From: Roseiarcus sp963784805
GTDB lineage: Bacteria; Pseudomonadota; Alphaproteobacteria; Rhizobiales; Beijerinckiaceae
Length of the DNA stretch: 64,000 bases
Assembly: GCA_963784805.1 (NCBI GenBank)
Contig: CAWASR010000009.1
Span: 124,001 to 188,000, forward strand
Direction: 5' to 3'
Of this stretch, positions 16,308 to 25,519 are shown piece after piece; position 1 is the stretch's first letter, and every line of letters begins with the position of its first letter. The notes below the pieces were generated by a model that had not been told where the DNA came from, ran no database searches, and saw only the letters and a program-made list of their open reading frames with translations. A program made the translations under genes and the position numbers.

Positions 16308-16982
16308 TCAGACTGAAAGCGAAATCGCCTCCCGCCCCTTCGGCGTGTCGACGACCCGCATGTTGACCTGCTGACCCTCGGCGAGATGCGTGATGCCAGC
16401 CGGGCCGAGGATCGAGATGTGGACGAACACGTCCTTGCCGCCGTCCTCGCTGGCGACGAAGCCGAAACCCTTGGCGTCGTCGAACCACTTCACTTTTCCG
16501 CTGACGGGAATCGCGGTCGATGGATCGGGCGGGGTGCGGCGAGGCCTAGGCGGGGCGTCTCCGAACGAACGCTGCGGGCGCTCGACCACGCCGGCGGTGT
16601 CGACTTCGACCACGCGCGTGACCTGCGCGCCCTTGGCGCCGGCGCCGACCAGAACACGGAGTTTCGCGCCGGCCGGAACCGTTTCGTGACCGGCCGCGTG
16701 CAGGGCGTTGGCGTGCAGAAACGCGTCGCCCTGGCCTCCGGCCAATTCGACGAAGCCGTAGCCCTTGTCGGTCTTGAACCATTTCACCACAGCGTCCACC
16801 GTGGGCGCGTTGGGATTCGCGGGGACAGAAGAGGAGGTCCCGCCCATGGGCGGGCCGCCATAGGCGCCCTCGGGAGCGCCGCCATACCCGCGCGAGGGCC
16901 TTGGCCTTGATTCATAGGACATCGGTCCGTCATCGTCGAAACCGCGCTTGCGCGGCGCCCGAAAATCCTTACCTTTGCTCAT
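16308..16982 (-). CDS. Cold-shock protein with two cold-shock domains
   Basis: 224 residues. After a disordered Gly/Pro/Arg-rich N-terminus (about 1-55) come two OB-fold cold-shock domains: the first with VDAVVKWFKTDKGYGFVEL, the second with SGKVKWFDDAKGFGFVAS and DVFVHISIL. RNP1 (KGYGFVE, KGFGFVA) is intact in both; RNP2 is degenerate in the first (DAFLHAN) and canonical in the second. Double-CSD proteins of this size are an alphaproteobacterial form of RNA-binding cold-shock protein. ATG at 16982 has GGGAGT seven bases upstream. A long non-coding leader precedes it. Confidence 0.9.
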   Translation of the reverse strand: MSKGKDFRAPRKRGFDDDGPMSYESRPRPSRGYGGAPEGAYGGPPMGGTSSSVPANPNAPTVDAVVKWFKTDKGYGFVELAGGQGDAFLHANALHAAGHETVPAGAKLRVLVGAGAKGAQVTRVVEVDTAGVVERPQRSFGDAPPRPRRTPPDPSTAIPVSGKVKWFDDAKGFGFVASEDGGKDVFVHISILGPAGITHLAEGQQVNMRVVDTPKGREAISLSV

Positions 16983-17501
16983 GTTACTCCCAGATCTCCA
17001 CCCAAATCCCCCAATGATGGAGGCGCAGGGCCCCCGCGACCGCTGCGTGGCCGCAGCGAGATTCGCGCGCGTCAGCGGCGCCAAAACGATCGCCGATGAT
17101 CGGACGCGGAATGCAAAACTCCGTCGGAACCTTCAAAAGCGAGGCCTTTCGGTCAGAGCAGGGAGCGCCAGAAACCCAGCCTCTTCGCTTCGAGCGGCGA
17201 GCGACGCGAAGTCTCCCGCCTTCGGCGAAAAAACGAAAGAATGCGCCCGTATCATCAACAGCTCGCCACACCGCTTGCGTGTCGCAAACGGACCTCGCTT
17301 CGAGAGAATAGCGCATTTCCTCACCCCTTTCCAGATGCTTCGACGAAAGGGAATGAAGTATTATTTCAACTGACGTTCTACGTTTTTTATCGAAGACGCC
17401 GTGGTTAACTCAGCGTGACAAGCGCCCGTCCGGCAATCCTTCAGAGGGATCTGAGTGCTCCACGCCCAACGGCAGGCGCGTGTCGAGCCCGTTTTGGGGA
17501 G
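16983..17501. other. 519-base region upstream of the cold-shock gene
   Basis: No recognisable gene product. The section 17330-17400 is clearly AT-rich and may hold the promoter for the minus-strand cold-shock gene, leaving a 5' leader of 300 bases or more, as is usual for cold-shock mRNAs. On the minus strand an ATG at 17316 with a GTGAGGAA ribosome-binding site opens a 110-codon frame that stops one base before the cold-shock ATG; its product resembles nothing I know and it may be chance. Confidence 0.5.
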
Positions 17502-17786
17502 TCAATGACGATCCGTCTGGTCGCCGCAGGGCCCGAGCACGACGAGTTCATGCCGCCCTTCCGTTTGGATCGATCCCGTGGTCGCAAAATCGATCGCGTT
17601 GGCGTGCAATCCCAAGGAGGGCAGCGGACGAGGAAACAGATTCGAGATCATTGTCGGCCCGGCGGATTGGGCGAGGCGCTCTGCTTCGACGCCAAGCGCA
17701 GTCGCGGCGATGCAGGCGACCGCCGCGCCTGCGGCGACCGTGCGGACCGTTTTCCCCGCGTACAGAACTCCGAAAATGCCCGCCAT
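17502..17786 (-). CDS. Hypothetical small protein with one hydrophobic segment
   Basis: 94 residues. The stretch KTVRTVAAGAAVACIAATAL (about 12-31) is a plausible signal peptide or membrane anchor, and the rest is polar with no motif I recognise. GGGAAC lies eight bases before the ATG at 17786. It sits 78 bases upstream of nothing in the same operon sense: the parE gene ends at 17864 reading toward it. Real gene status is moderate. Confidence 0.45.
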   Translation of the reverse strand: MAGIFGVLYAGKTVRTVAAGAAVACIAATALGVEAERLAQSAGPTMISNLFPRPLPSLGLHANAIDFATTGSIQTEGRHELVVLGPCGDQTDRH

Positions 17787-17863
17787 GGTCGGTTCCCACG
17801 CTGCAACGACAGCGCTGGGACATTAATCCGAACGTGGTAAACAAAGCGTATGCGGGAAGTTCC

Positions 17864-19894
17864 TCAGAAATCGACCAGCTCGACGGCGCGGGGCGCGCGT
17901 TCCTGGATGAAAGCGAAGCGCGCCTCCGGCTTGGAGCCCATCAGGCGTTCGACCGTCTCCGCCGTAGCGTCGTTGTCGTTCGCGACAATAGTGACCCGGA
18001 GCAGAGTGCGCTTGGCCGGGTCCATCGTGGTTTCGCGCAGGTCGCGCATCGGCATTTCGCCCAGGCCCTTGAACCGGCTGGTCTCGATCGTCCCGCGGCC
18101 GGGAAATCCCGACTTCAGCAGTTCAGCCTTGTGCGCGTCGTCGCGCGCGTAAAGCGATCGGGCCCCTTGCGTCAGCCGGTAGAGCGGCGGAACCGCGAGA
18201 TAGAGATGGCCTTCCTCGATCAATTTCGGCGTTTGGCGGAAAAAGAATGTGATCAAGAGCGAGGCGATATGGGCGCCATCGACGTCGGCGTCAGTCATGA
18301 TGATGATTTTGTCGTAGCGCAAGTCGGCGGAACGATAGTGAGCGCCGGCGCCGGCGCCGAGCGCCTGCAGAAGATCGCCGAGCTGCTGGTTCTGGGCAAG
18401 TTTGTCCCGCGTGGCGGAGGCGACGTTGAGGATCTTGCCGCGAAGCGGAAGGACCGCCTGCGAGGCGCGATCTCGCGCCTGTTTGGCCGACCCGCCGGCC
18501 GAATCGCCCTCGACAATAAATAACTCAGAGCCTTGCGCGGACGAGTTCGTGCAATCTGCGAGCTTGCCCGGCAGCCTCAGCTTGCGAATCGCGGACTTTC
18601 GCGCGACATCCTTCTCCATGCGGCGCCGGAGGCGCTCTTCGGCGCGCTCGATCGACCAATCAAGCAATTTCGCCGCCTGGCTGGGCGCCGCCGCGAGCCA
18701 ATGGTCGAAAGCGTCACGCACGACGCCGTCCACGAGCCGTGCGGCTTCCGCTGTCTGCAGCCGGCCCTTGTTCTGGCCCTGGAATTCCGGCTCGCGAATG
18801 AAGACGGAGATGAGCGCGGCGCAGCCGGCCATCACATCGTCGGCCGTAAGCGCGCTGGCGCGCTTGGCCTGTCCGATCCGCTCCGCGTGGCCCCTCAGGC
18901 CTCGCAGCATCGCATTGCGCAAGCCGGCTTCATGCGTGCCCCCGTCGGGAGTCGGGATGGTGTTGCAATAGGAATGAACGAAGCCGTCGGCGCCGGCGAG
19001 CCACGCGATCGCCCATTCGACCGAGCCATGCTTGCCCGTCTTTTCGACCCGGCCAGTGAAGACCTGATCGGCGACGAGGTCCTGGCCTTCGATGTCGGCG
19101 GCGAGATAGTCCTTGAGGCCGCCAGGGAAGTGGAAAACCGCCTCGGACGGAACGCTGGCGTTTTCTCCAAGCAGCGAGGGCGCGCAGCGCCAGCGGATCT
19201 CGACCCCGCCGAACAGATAGGCCTTCGAACGCGCCATCTTGAACACGCGCGCCGGATCGAAACGGGCCTCTTCGCCGAAAATCTTCGGATCGGGGAGGAA
19301 ACGCACCTTGGTGCCGCGGCGGTTCGGCGTCTTGCCGACGGTCGTCAGCGGCGTCGTCGGCCTGCCGCGCTCGAAAGTCTGGCGGTAGAGCGTCTGTCCT
19401 CGCGCGACTTCGACTTCCAGCTTTTCGGACAGCGCGTTGACCACCGAGACGCCGACGCCATGGAGGCCGCCGGAGGTCTCATAGGCGCCGCTGTCGAATT
19501 TGCCGCCCGCGTGCAGCATCGTCATGATGACTTCGAGCGCGGATTTCTTCGGAAATTTCGGATGCGGATCGACCGGCATGCCGCGCCCGTTGTCGAGAAC
19601 GCTGAGATAGCCGCTGTCCTCGAGCGAAACTTCGATGAAAGTCGCGTGGCCCGCGACCGCTTCATCCATCGCGTTGTCGATCACTTCCGCGAAAAGATGG
19701 TGCAGGGCGCTGGCGTCGGTGCCCCCGATAAACATGCCCGGGCGACGGCGCACCGGCTCGAGCCCCTCGAGCACCTCGATCGAGGCGGCGGTGTAGTCGG
19801 CTTCCCCCGGCGTGCCGCTGCGGGCGGCGGTTTTGGCTTTCAACGGCACGGGCTTGCCGCGCTGGGGCGCCGAGGCGCCGAAAAGATCATTCAT
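17864..19894 (-). CDS. parE: DNA topoisomerase IV subunit B
   Basis: 676 residues. GHKL ATPase domain with EVIDNAMDEA, DNGRGMPVD and GGLHGVGVSVVNALS; transducer domain; TOPRIM with EGDSAGGSAKQARDR and the DADVDGAH metal site; and a C-terminal PMRDLRETTMDP...RLMG segment. The N-terminus (MNDLFG) and the C-terminal ending AVELVDF are typical of alphaproteobacterial ParE rather than GyrB. With ParC it decatenates daughter chromosomes. It follows trpC by 166 bases on the same strand. Confidence 0.93.
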   Translation of the reverse strand: MNDLFGASAPQRGKPVPLKAKTAARSGTPGEADYTAASIEVLEGLEPVRRRPGMFIGGTDASALHHLFAEVIDNAMDEAVAGHATFIEVSLEDSGYLSVLDNGRGMPVDPHPKFPKKSALEVIMTMLHAGGKFDSGAYETSGGLHGVGVSVVNALSEKLEVEVARGQTLYRQTFERGRPTTPLTTVGKTPNRRGTKVRFLPDPKIFGEEARFDPARVFKMARSKAYLFGGVEIRWRCAPSLLGENASVPSEAVFHFPGGLKDYLAADIEGQDLVADQVFTGRVEKTGKHGSVEWAIAWLAGADGFVHSYCNTIPTPDGGTHEAGLRNAMLRGLRGHAERIGQAKRASALTADDVMAGCAALISVFIREPEFQGQNKGRLQTAEAARLVDGVVRDAFDHWLAAAPSQAAKLLDWSIERAEERLRRRMEKDVARKSAIRKLRLPGKLADCTNSSAQGSELFIVEGDSAGGSAKQARDRASQAVLPLRGKILNVASATRDKLAQNQQLGDLLQALGAGAGAHYRSADLRYDKIIIMTDADVDGAHIASLLITFFFRQTPKLIEEGHLYLAVPPLYRLTQGARSLYARDDAHKAELLKSGFPGRGTIETSRFKGLGEMPMRDLRETTMDPAKRTLLRVTIVANDNDATAETVERLMGSKPEARFAFIQERAPRAVELVDF

Positions 19895-20060
19895 ATCCGT
19901 GCCATGCTTTGGCGAATCGTTCGTGCGGATAGATTAGCACGGACGTGTTTAGAACGAAAAAGGAACGACTCTCGCCGCTCGCGCGCGATCCGGCAGTCGC
20001 GGAACGGTACGGCGACGCCCGCAGGCGAGAAGCGGCCGCGCCGCGCGGCCGAGATCGCCG

Positions 20061-20855
20061 CTACATCCCAGTCAGCAGCGCGCGGGTCGCCGCGGCGACG
20101 TCCGGGCAGCGCATCAGCGCCTCGCCGACCAGGAACGTCTCGATCCCGGCTTTGGCGAGGCGCTTGCAGTCGCCGTGATCGGAAATGCCGCTTTCCGCGA
20201 CCACGATCCTGCCGGCTGGCACGTACGGCTTCAGTCGCTGACAGACGTCGAGCGACGTCTCGAAGGTGCGAAGGTCGCGGTTGTTGACGCCGATGAGCCG
20301 GCCTTCGAGCGCCAGCGCGCGCTTGAGTTCGGTTTCATCGTGGACTTCGATCAGGACGTCGAGACCGAGGTCGTGAGCGGCCTTGTTGAGCGCCTTTGCG
20401 GTCTCGTCGTCGACCGCGGCCATGATGATGAGTATGCAGTCCGCGCCCCAGGCGCGCGCCTCCAGCACCTGATAGGGGTCAAACAGGAAATCCTTGCGCA
20501 GAATCGGCAGGGTCGTCGCCTTGCGCGCCTTGACCAGATGGTCTGGCGAGCCCTGGAACGAGGGGCCGTCGGTCAAAACCGATATGCAGGAGGCCCCGCC
20601 GGCCTGATAGGCCTTGGCGAGCGCGCCCGGATCGAAATCATCGCGAATGAGTCCCTTGGACGGACTCGCCTTCTTGATTTCGGCGATCAGGCCGAACCGT
20701 CCTTCCTGCACCGCGCGCTCCAGGGCCTTGGTGAAGCCGCGGGGCGGCGACTGGGAGCCGATCTCGCGCTCGAGCGTCGCCCGCGGCACCCTCACCTTGG
20801 CGTCGGCGATTTCGCGGCGCTTATAGCTTTCGATCTTTTTCAGGATGTCGGTCAT
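20061..20855 (-). CDS. trpC: Indole-3-glycerol phosphate synthase
   Basis: 264 residues, single-function TrpC TIM barrel forming indole-3-glycerol phosphate. Catalytic lysine in LIAEIKKASPSKG, the VLTDGPSFQGS loop, LRKDFLFDPYQV (second lysine), GVNNRDLRTF and VVAESGI are all present. Third gene of trpG-trpD-trpC, 15 bases after the trpD stop. There is no fused PRAI domain, as expected for alphaproteobacteria where trpF is elsewhere. Confidence 0.96.
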   Translation of the reverse strand: MTDILKKIESYKRREIADAKVRVPRATLEREIGSQSPPRGFTKALERAVQEGRFGLIAEIKKASPSKGLIRDDFDPGALAKAYQAGGASCISVLTDGPSFQGSPDHLVKARKATTLPILRKDFLFDPYQVLEARAWGADCILIIMAAVDDETAKALNKAAHDLGLDVLIEVHDETELKRALALEGRLIGVNNRDLRTFETSLDVCQRLKPYVPAGRIVVAESGISDHGDCKRLAKAGIETFLVGEALMRCPDVAAATRALLTGM

Positions 20856-20870
20856 CGGGTTCCCGGACCT

Positions 20871-21884
20871 TCAATCGTTCGACGCTGCTATCAATCGCTC
20901 GAGCGTGCGCCGCGCCGCGCCGGCGCGAATCGCCCAGTCGCCCTTGGCCACGCCCTCCTCGAGCGACGCCGCCTTGCCGGCGATGACGAGCGCGGCGGCT
21001 GTATTGATCAGGGCGATGTCGCGATAGGCGCTCTTGACGCCGTCGAGGACTCCGATGAGCGCCTCGGCGTTGTGCGCCGGCTCTCCCCCTTTGAGGGCCG
21101 CCGGTTCGGCGCGGGCGATCCCCGCCTCTTCCGGCGTCACTTCGAAGGCTCGGATGACGCCGTCCCTGAGTTCGACCACCTTGGTCGGTCCGGTCGTGGT
21201 GATCTCGTCGAGCCCGTCGGCGCCGTGCGTGACCCAGACGCGTTCAGAGCCGAGATTGCGCAAAACCTCTGCGATCGGCGTCAGCCAGGCGGCGGAAAAG
21301 ACGCCGATGAGCTGGCGCCTGACGCCGGCGGGATTGGACAGCGGCCCGAGCAGGTTGAAGATCGTGCGCGTCCCCAGTTCGGTGCGCGTCGGGCCGACGT
21401 GGCGCATCGCCGCGTGGTGCGTGGGCGCCATCATGAAGCCGATTCCGGCTTCCTGAATGCAGCGCTCGACGCCTTCCGGCGCCAGCCCGATCTTGACGCC
21501 GAGCGCGGTCAACGTGTCGGCGGCGCCCGAGCGGGAAGAGGCGGCCCGATTGCCGTGCTTGGCGACCGGAACGCCGCAGGCGGCGGTAATGATCGAGGCC
21601 AGCGTCGAGACATTGTAGGAGCCCGAACCGTCGCCGCCGGTGCCAACGATGTCGATCGCGTCGGCGGGCGCGTTGACGGCCAGCATTTTGTCGCGCATCG
21701 CGGCGACCGCGCCGGTGATCTCCTCGACGCTCTCGCCGCGCACCCGGAGCGCCATCAGGAATCCGCCCATCTGCGAGGGCGTCACCTCGCCCGACAGCAT
21801 CGAGTCAAAGGCGGTCGCCGCCTCCGCCCGTGTCAGCGTCGCCCCTGCGGCGACCTTGGCGATCAGAGGCTTGAACGATTCCAT
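20871..21884 (-). CDS. trpD: Anthranilate phosphoribosyltransferase
   Basis: 337 residues from ATG 21884 (the frame is open further 5' into trpG but this start gives the family's usual MESFKPLI opening). PRPP/anthranilate site motifs: GTGGDGSGSYNVST, AKHGNRAASSRSG, the APTHHAAMRHVGPTRTELGTRT region and NLLGPLSNPAG. Catalyses the second committed step of tryptophan synthesis. Lies 19 bases after trpG. Confidence 0.96.
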   Translation of the reverse strand: MESFKPLIAKVAAGATLTRAEAATAFDSMLSGEVTPSQMGGFLMALRVRGESVEEITGAVAAMRDKMLAVNAPADAIDIVGTGGDGSGSYNVSTLASIITAACGVPVAKHGNRAASSRSGAADTLTALGVKIGLAPEGVERCIQEAGIGFMMAPTHHAAMRHVGPTRTELGTRTIFNLLGPLSNPAGVRRQLIGVFSAAWLTPIAEVLRNLGSERVWVTHGADGLDEITTTGPTKVVELRDGVIRAFEVTPEEAGIARAEPAALKGGEPAHNAEALIGVLDGVKSAYRDIALINTAAALVIAGKAASLEEGVAKGDWAIRAGAARRTLERLIAASND

Positions 21885-21903
21885 GCGTCCCGGTCGCCTT
21901 GTC

Positions 21904-22506
21904 TCAGCGCGTTTGTCCGCGCGCATTAAAAGCGGCGGCCAAATCGAGGAAATTGCGTAAGATTTGATGCCCGTGCTCGCTGGCGATGCTCTCCGGATGG
22001 AACTGCACCCCGTACACGGGCCGATCATGATGCGCAATGCTCATGATCAGCCCGTCGTCGCTTTCGGCGCTGATCTCGAGGTCGGGCGGGGCGCTCGAGC
22101 GTTCGATGACGAGGGAATGATAGCGCGTCGCCTGAAAGGGACCGTTGAGGCCGCGAAACAATCCGCGGGCGTCATGCGAGATGCGCGAGACTTTGCCGTG
22201 CATCGGCGCCTCAGCGCGCACGATTTCGGCGCCGAACGCCTGACCTATCGCCTGATGGCCCAGGCACACGCCGAGAATTGGGGTCGTTTCGCTCGCCGCG
22301 CGCACGAGCTCGAGGCAGATGCCCGCCTCGTTGGGCGTGCACGGGCCGGGCGAAAGGACGATCGCGTCCGCCTTGTTTGCGAGCGTTTCTTCGACAGTGA
22401 TTTGGTCATTGCGCCATACCGCGACGTCAGCGCCCAGTTCGCCGAGATAGTGGGCGAGGTTGAACGTGAAGCTGTCATAATTGTCGATCAGCGTGACGCG
22501 TTGCAT
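21904..22506 (-). CDS. trpG: Anthranilate synthase, glutamine amidotransferase component
   Basis: 200 residues, class I glutamine amidotransferase. IDNYDSFTFNLAHYLGELG at the N-terminus; catalytic triad visible as Cys in GVCLGHQAIG, and His/Glu in VQFHPES. It supplies ammonia to TrpE, which is not in this window; it may also serve PabB. First gene of the trpGDC run. No tryptophan-rich leader peptide is evident in the 268 bases upstream. Confidence 0.95.
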   Translation of the reverse strand: MQRVTLIDNYDSFTFNLAHYLGELGADVAVWRNDQITVEETLANKADAIVLSPGPCTPNEAGICLELVRAASETTPILGVCLGHQAIGQAFGAEIVRAEAPMHGKVSRISHDARGLFRGLNGPFQATRYHSLVIERSSAPPDLEISAESDDGLIMSIAHHDRPVYGVQFHPESIASEHGHQILRNFLDLAAAFNARGQTR

Positions 22507-22774
22507 TCTCTCTCCCGGGCGGGTCGAGCCGTCTTTTCCGACGCCGGGCCGCGCCCGTCAAGCGAAGCGCGCAACCATGCGGAAGCGTTGCCGAACTCCG
22601 CTCCTTATCACAATGGCGCTCCGATCGACGCGTCGCTTTGCTTCTCGCCAAGACGGCGGCCATGCCTGCCCGCGAAGACGGCGGCATCTTCCCATGTCGC
22701 CGCGCGCCGGTTTGACAAATCAGCGGATCGCATTGCAATGGGGCGACGGCCAACGAGACTGAGGGGGCAGGGAA

Positions 22775-23971
22775 ATGACGGAAATCTCCGAGGACGAGAC
22801 GAGCGTCATTGGCGAGTATCTCGCATCGCACGGCGGACCTTTCTTCGAACTGCAGCGTCGATTGGGGGTGCTCAGGGACGACGCCTTGCATGCGGGCCGC
22901 AGGGCCGCGATGTTCGTCGCCTTCGCCTGGGGCGTCCCGCTCATTTTAAGCTTGATTCAGGGGCGCGCGTTCGGGCCCGCGAACACACATCCATATCTGC
23001 TCGACTTCGGCGCCTGGGCGCGCTTCTTCATCGCGACCGGCCTTTTTCTGCTGGCCGAGCAGCAGGTCGAGGAGGGATTGCGCGGCAAGCTGGGCCAATT
23101 CGTCCGCGCGCCGATCCTGGCGCCGGAGTCCTTCGAGGCCGCGGCGGCCGCGGTGGTGAGGGCGCTGAAACTGCGCGACGCCGGCGTCGCGGAAATCGTC
23201 TGTCTCGCCCTTGCGATCGCGGCGGCCATTTTCTGGCTTTTCCACTTGCTCGACGCCGACAGCTCGAGCTGGGCGGTCCAGTTCAGAGAAGGGGCTGCGC
23301 ATGTGACGCTGGCGGGATGGTGGTCGGTGATCTGCAGCGTGCCGATTTTCAATTTCCTGCTGTTTCGCGGACTCTGGCGCTACCTGGTGTGGGCGATGCT
23401 GCTGTGGCGCATCGCCTCGCTCAAATTCAGGCTCGTCGCCACCCATCCTGACGGAAAGGCGGGGCTCGGCTTCGTCGGGGAATATCCGAACGCGTATGCG
23501 ATGTTCGTCTTCGCTTTGAGCTCGTCCGTCGCCATCACCGTCGTGCGGCACGTTTTCAAGACCAACATTTCCTCGGTCACGTTCGGCTACATCATTACCG
23601 GCTGGCTTGCGATCGTGTTCGCGTTTTTCGCCTTTCCCCTGTTGGCTTTCTCGAAGCCCCTTTCGGAACTGAAGGAAAAAACGGTTCAGATCCTCGGCGC
23701 CCAGGCGACGCGATTCCACCGCGCGGCGGAGCGCGCGGTGATCGGGGGCAACGTCGTCGCCGACGATCCCTCGGAAGCCGATCCGGACCATGCGGTCGCC
23801 GATCCGTCGGCGCAGTTCGCGGTTGCGCGGAAGCTCTCGATCTTCCTGATGAACCGCTCGGCGATCGCGCCGCTCGCGGGGGCGGCGCTCGTGCCGTTCG
23901 CCATCGCCGGCGCGACCAAGCTGCCCTACAAGGAAGTGTTCTCGCTGGTCAAAAAGCTGCTGGTGCTTTAG
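22775..23971 (+). CDS. Multi-pass membrane protein of unknown function
   Basis: 398 residues with about five to six hydrophobic segments (near residues 48-65, 85-97, 137-160, 180-200, 245-258, 275-295) and a final C-terminal one. No transporter or enzyme signature is recognised. A GGGGGCAGGGAA ribosome-binding region precedes the ATG. Transcribed divergently from trpG, and convergent with phrB, whose end lies 12 bases beyond. Function not assigned. Confidence 0.7.
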   Translation: MTEISEDETSVIGEYLASHGGPFFELQRRLGVLRDDALHAGRRAAMFVAFAWGVPLILSLIQGRAFGPANTHPYLLDFGAWARFFIATGLFLLAEQQVEEGLRGKLGQFVRAPILAPESFEAAAAAVVRALKLRDAGVAEIVCLALAIAAAIFWLFHLLDADSSSWAVQFREGAAHVTLAGWWSVICSVPIFNFLLFRGLWRYLVWAMLLWRIASLKFRLVATHPDGKAGLGFVGEYPNAYAMFVFALSSSVAITVVRHVFKTNISSVTFGYIITGWLAIVFAFFAFPLLAFSKPLSELKEKTVQILGAQATRFHRAAERAVIGGNVVADDPSEADPDHAVADPSAQFAVARKLSIFLMNRSAIAPLAGAALVPFAIAGATKLPYKEVFSLVKKLLVL

Positions 23972-23983
23972 GCGCGAGCCGGT

Positions 23984-25444
23984 TCAGGCCGGCGGCCCGG
24001 CGGCGCGCATCTCGGCGAAGGCGGCGAGGGCGCGGGCGCGGGCGAAGTCGTGATCGACGATCGGCCTCGGGTAGGTTTTCCCCAAGACCACGCCCGCGCG
24101 CGTCAGCGCCGCGTCCGACGCTCGCCCGGGGGCGTGGATGTCCGGCGCCTCGAGCCTGGCGAGCTCGGGAAGCCAGCGGCGGATATAGGCGCCTTCGGAG
24201 TCGTAGCGCTCGGCCTGCAGGACCGGATTGAAAATGCGGAAAAAGGGCGCTGAATCGACGCCGGCGCCCGCGACCCATTGCCAGTTGAGCGGGTTGCTGG
24301 CGGGATCGGCGTCTGAGAGCGTGTCCCAGAACCATTCCTCGCCCCGCCGCCAGTCGATCAGCAGATGCTTGACCAGGAACGAGGCCGAGACCATGCGCAC
24401 GCGATTGGGCATATATCCGGTGCGCCAGAGCTGGCGCATGCCGGCGTCGACGATCGAATAGCCGGTTTCGCCCCGCCTCCATGCGCGAAAGCCTTCGGCG
24501 TCGTCGCGCCAGGGAAAGCGTTCGAATTCCGGCCGCAGAGGGCGGGTAGCGAGATCGGGATGGGCGACGAGGAGGGCTGCGGCGAAGTCGCGCCAGCCGA
24601 GTTCGGCCAGGAACTTCTCCGCGGCCCTGGCGATCGTCGGCTCGGCGGCGCAAGCGCTCTCGATAGCGTGGGCGACGCGGCGCGCCGAAATCTCGCCGAA
24701 TCTCAAATGCGCCGAAAGCCGCGACGTCGCGTCGCGCCGAAGCTGGTCGCGCTCCTCCGCATATGCGGGCAGCGCCTCGGCGATGAAGCGTTCGAGCGTT
24801 CCAAGCGCGCCGTCCTCGCCTGGGGTTTCGTCGGCGCCAAGTTCGGCCGACCAGTCCGGGGCCGTCGGCGTCAGGCCGAGCGCGCCGATCGACGCGCGTT
24901 CAGGCGCCGTGCGCGGCCACTCCGCCGCGATCAGGCGATCAGGGGCCGGCGAGGGCGGGGGAATGGCGCCCAGCGCGCGATGGCGGCGCCAGAACGCGGT
25001 GAAGACGCTTAGCCGCTTGCCCGGCGTCTCAGCGATTTCAGAGGGTTCGCGCAAGAGCCGCCCGCTGAAAGTTAAGACTTCAATCCCGCGCTCCCTGAGC
25101 GCCGCCTTGACGCGGGCGTCGGCTGCTGTCGCCGCGCCGTCGTATCGCCGCGTCCAGAGGACCCGGTCGGCGTTCGCGGCCGCGGCCAGCGCGACGATCG
25201 CCTGCTCCGTGTCGCCGTTGACGACGTCGAGGCGCGCGCCGCGCGCGGACAATCGCGCGGCAATCGCTTCGAGCGATTTGGCGAGACGCCATTTGGCGGC
25301 GGCGCCGGGCGGGCGGGCGCCGGCGTCCGCTTCATTATGCGCATAGACATAGAGCGCCGGGCGATCCGCCGCCGCCCGAACCGCCGGCTGATCGTCGAGG
25401 CGAAAGTCGTCGCGAAGCCAGACGATATCCGCGCTTGCGGTCAA
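23984..25444 (-). CDS. phrB: Deoxyribodipyrimidine photolyase
   Basis: 486 residues. N-terminal Rossmann photolyase domain (IVWLRDDFRLDDQPAV at 7-22) for an antenna chromophore, and a C-terminal FAD-binding helical domain with SRLSAHLRFGEIS, TGYSIVDAGMRQL, MVSASFLVKHLLIDWR and NPLNWQWVAGAG, the class I CPD photolyase signature. Repairs UV-induced pyrimidine dimers with blue light. The start is TTG at 25444, with AAAGGAGA eight bases before it; no ATG is better placed. Confidence 0.93.
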   Translation of the reverse strand: MTASADIVWLRDDFRLDDQPAVRAAADRPALYVYAHNEADAGARPPGAAAKWRLAKSLEAIAARLSARGARLDVVNGDTEQAIVALAAAANADRVLWTRRYDGAATAADARVKAALRERGIEVLTFSGRLLREPSEIAETPGKRLSVFTAFWRRHRALGAIPPPSPAPDRLIAAEWPRTAPERASIGALGLTPTAPDWSAELGADETPGEDGALGTLERFIAEALPAYAEERDQLRRDATSRLSAHLRFGEISARRVAHAIESACAAEPTIARAAEKFLAELGWRDFAAALLVAHPDLATRPLRPEFERFPWRDDAEGFRAWRRGETGYSIVDAGMRQLWRTGYMPNRVRMVSASFLVKHLLIDWRRGEEWFWDTLSDADPASNPLNWQWVAGAGVDSAPFFRIFNPVLQAERYDSEGAYIRRWLPELARLEAPDIHAPGRASDAALTRAGVVLGKTYPRPIVDHDFARARALAAFAEMRAAGPPA

Positions 25445-25519
25445 AAAATGTCTCCTTTGTCGCCGGACCTGCCGTCTTTGCCGATAGCAGACCCGCCCGA
25501 CGAATAGACTTGCCTGGGC

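Noticed and set aside
22507..22774. Tryptophan attenuator upstream of trpG
   Set aside because: No short ORF with tandem Trp codons and no terminator/antiterminator pair could be made out.
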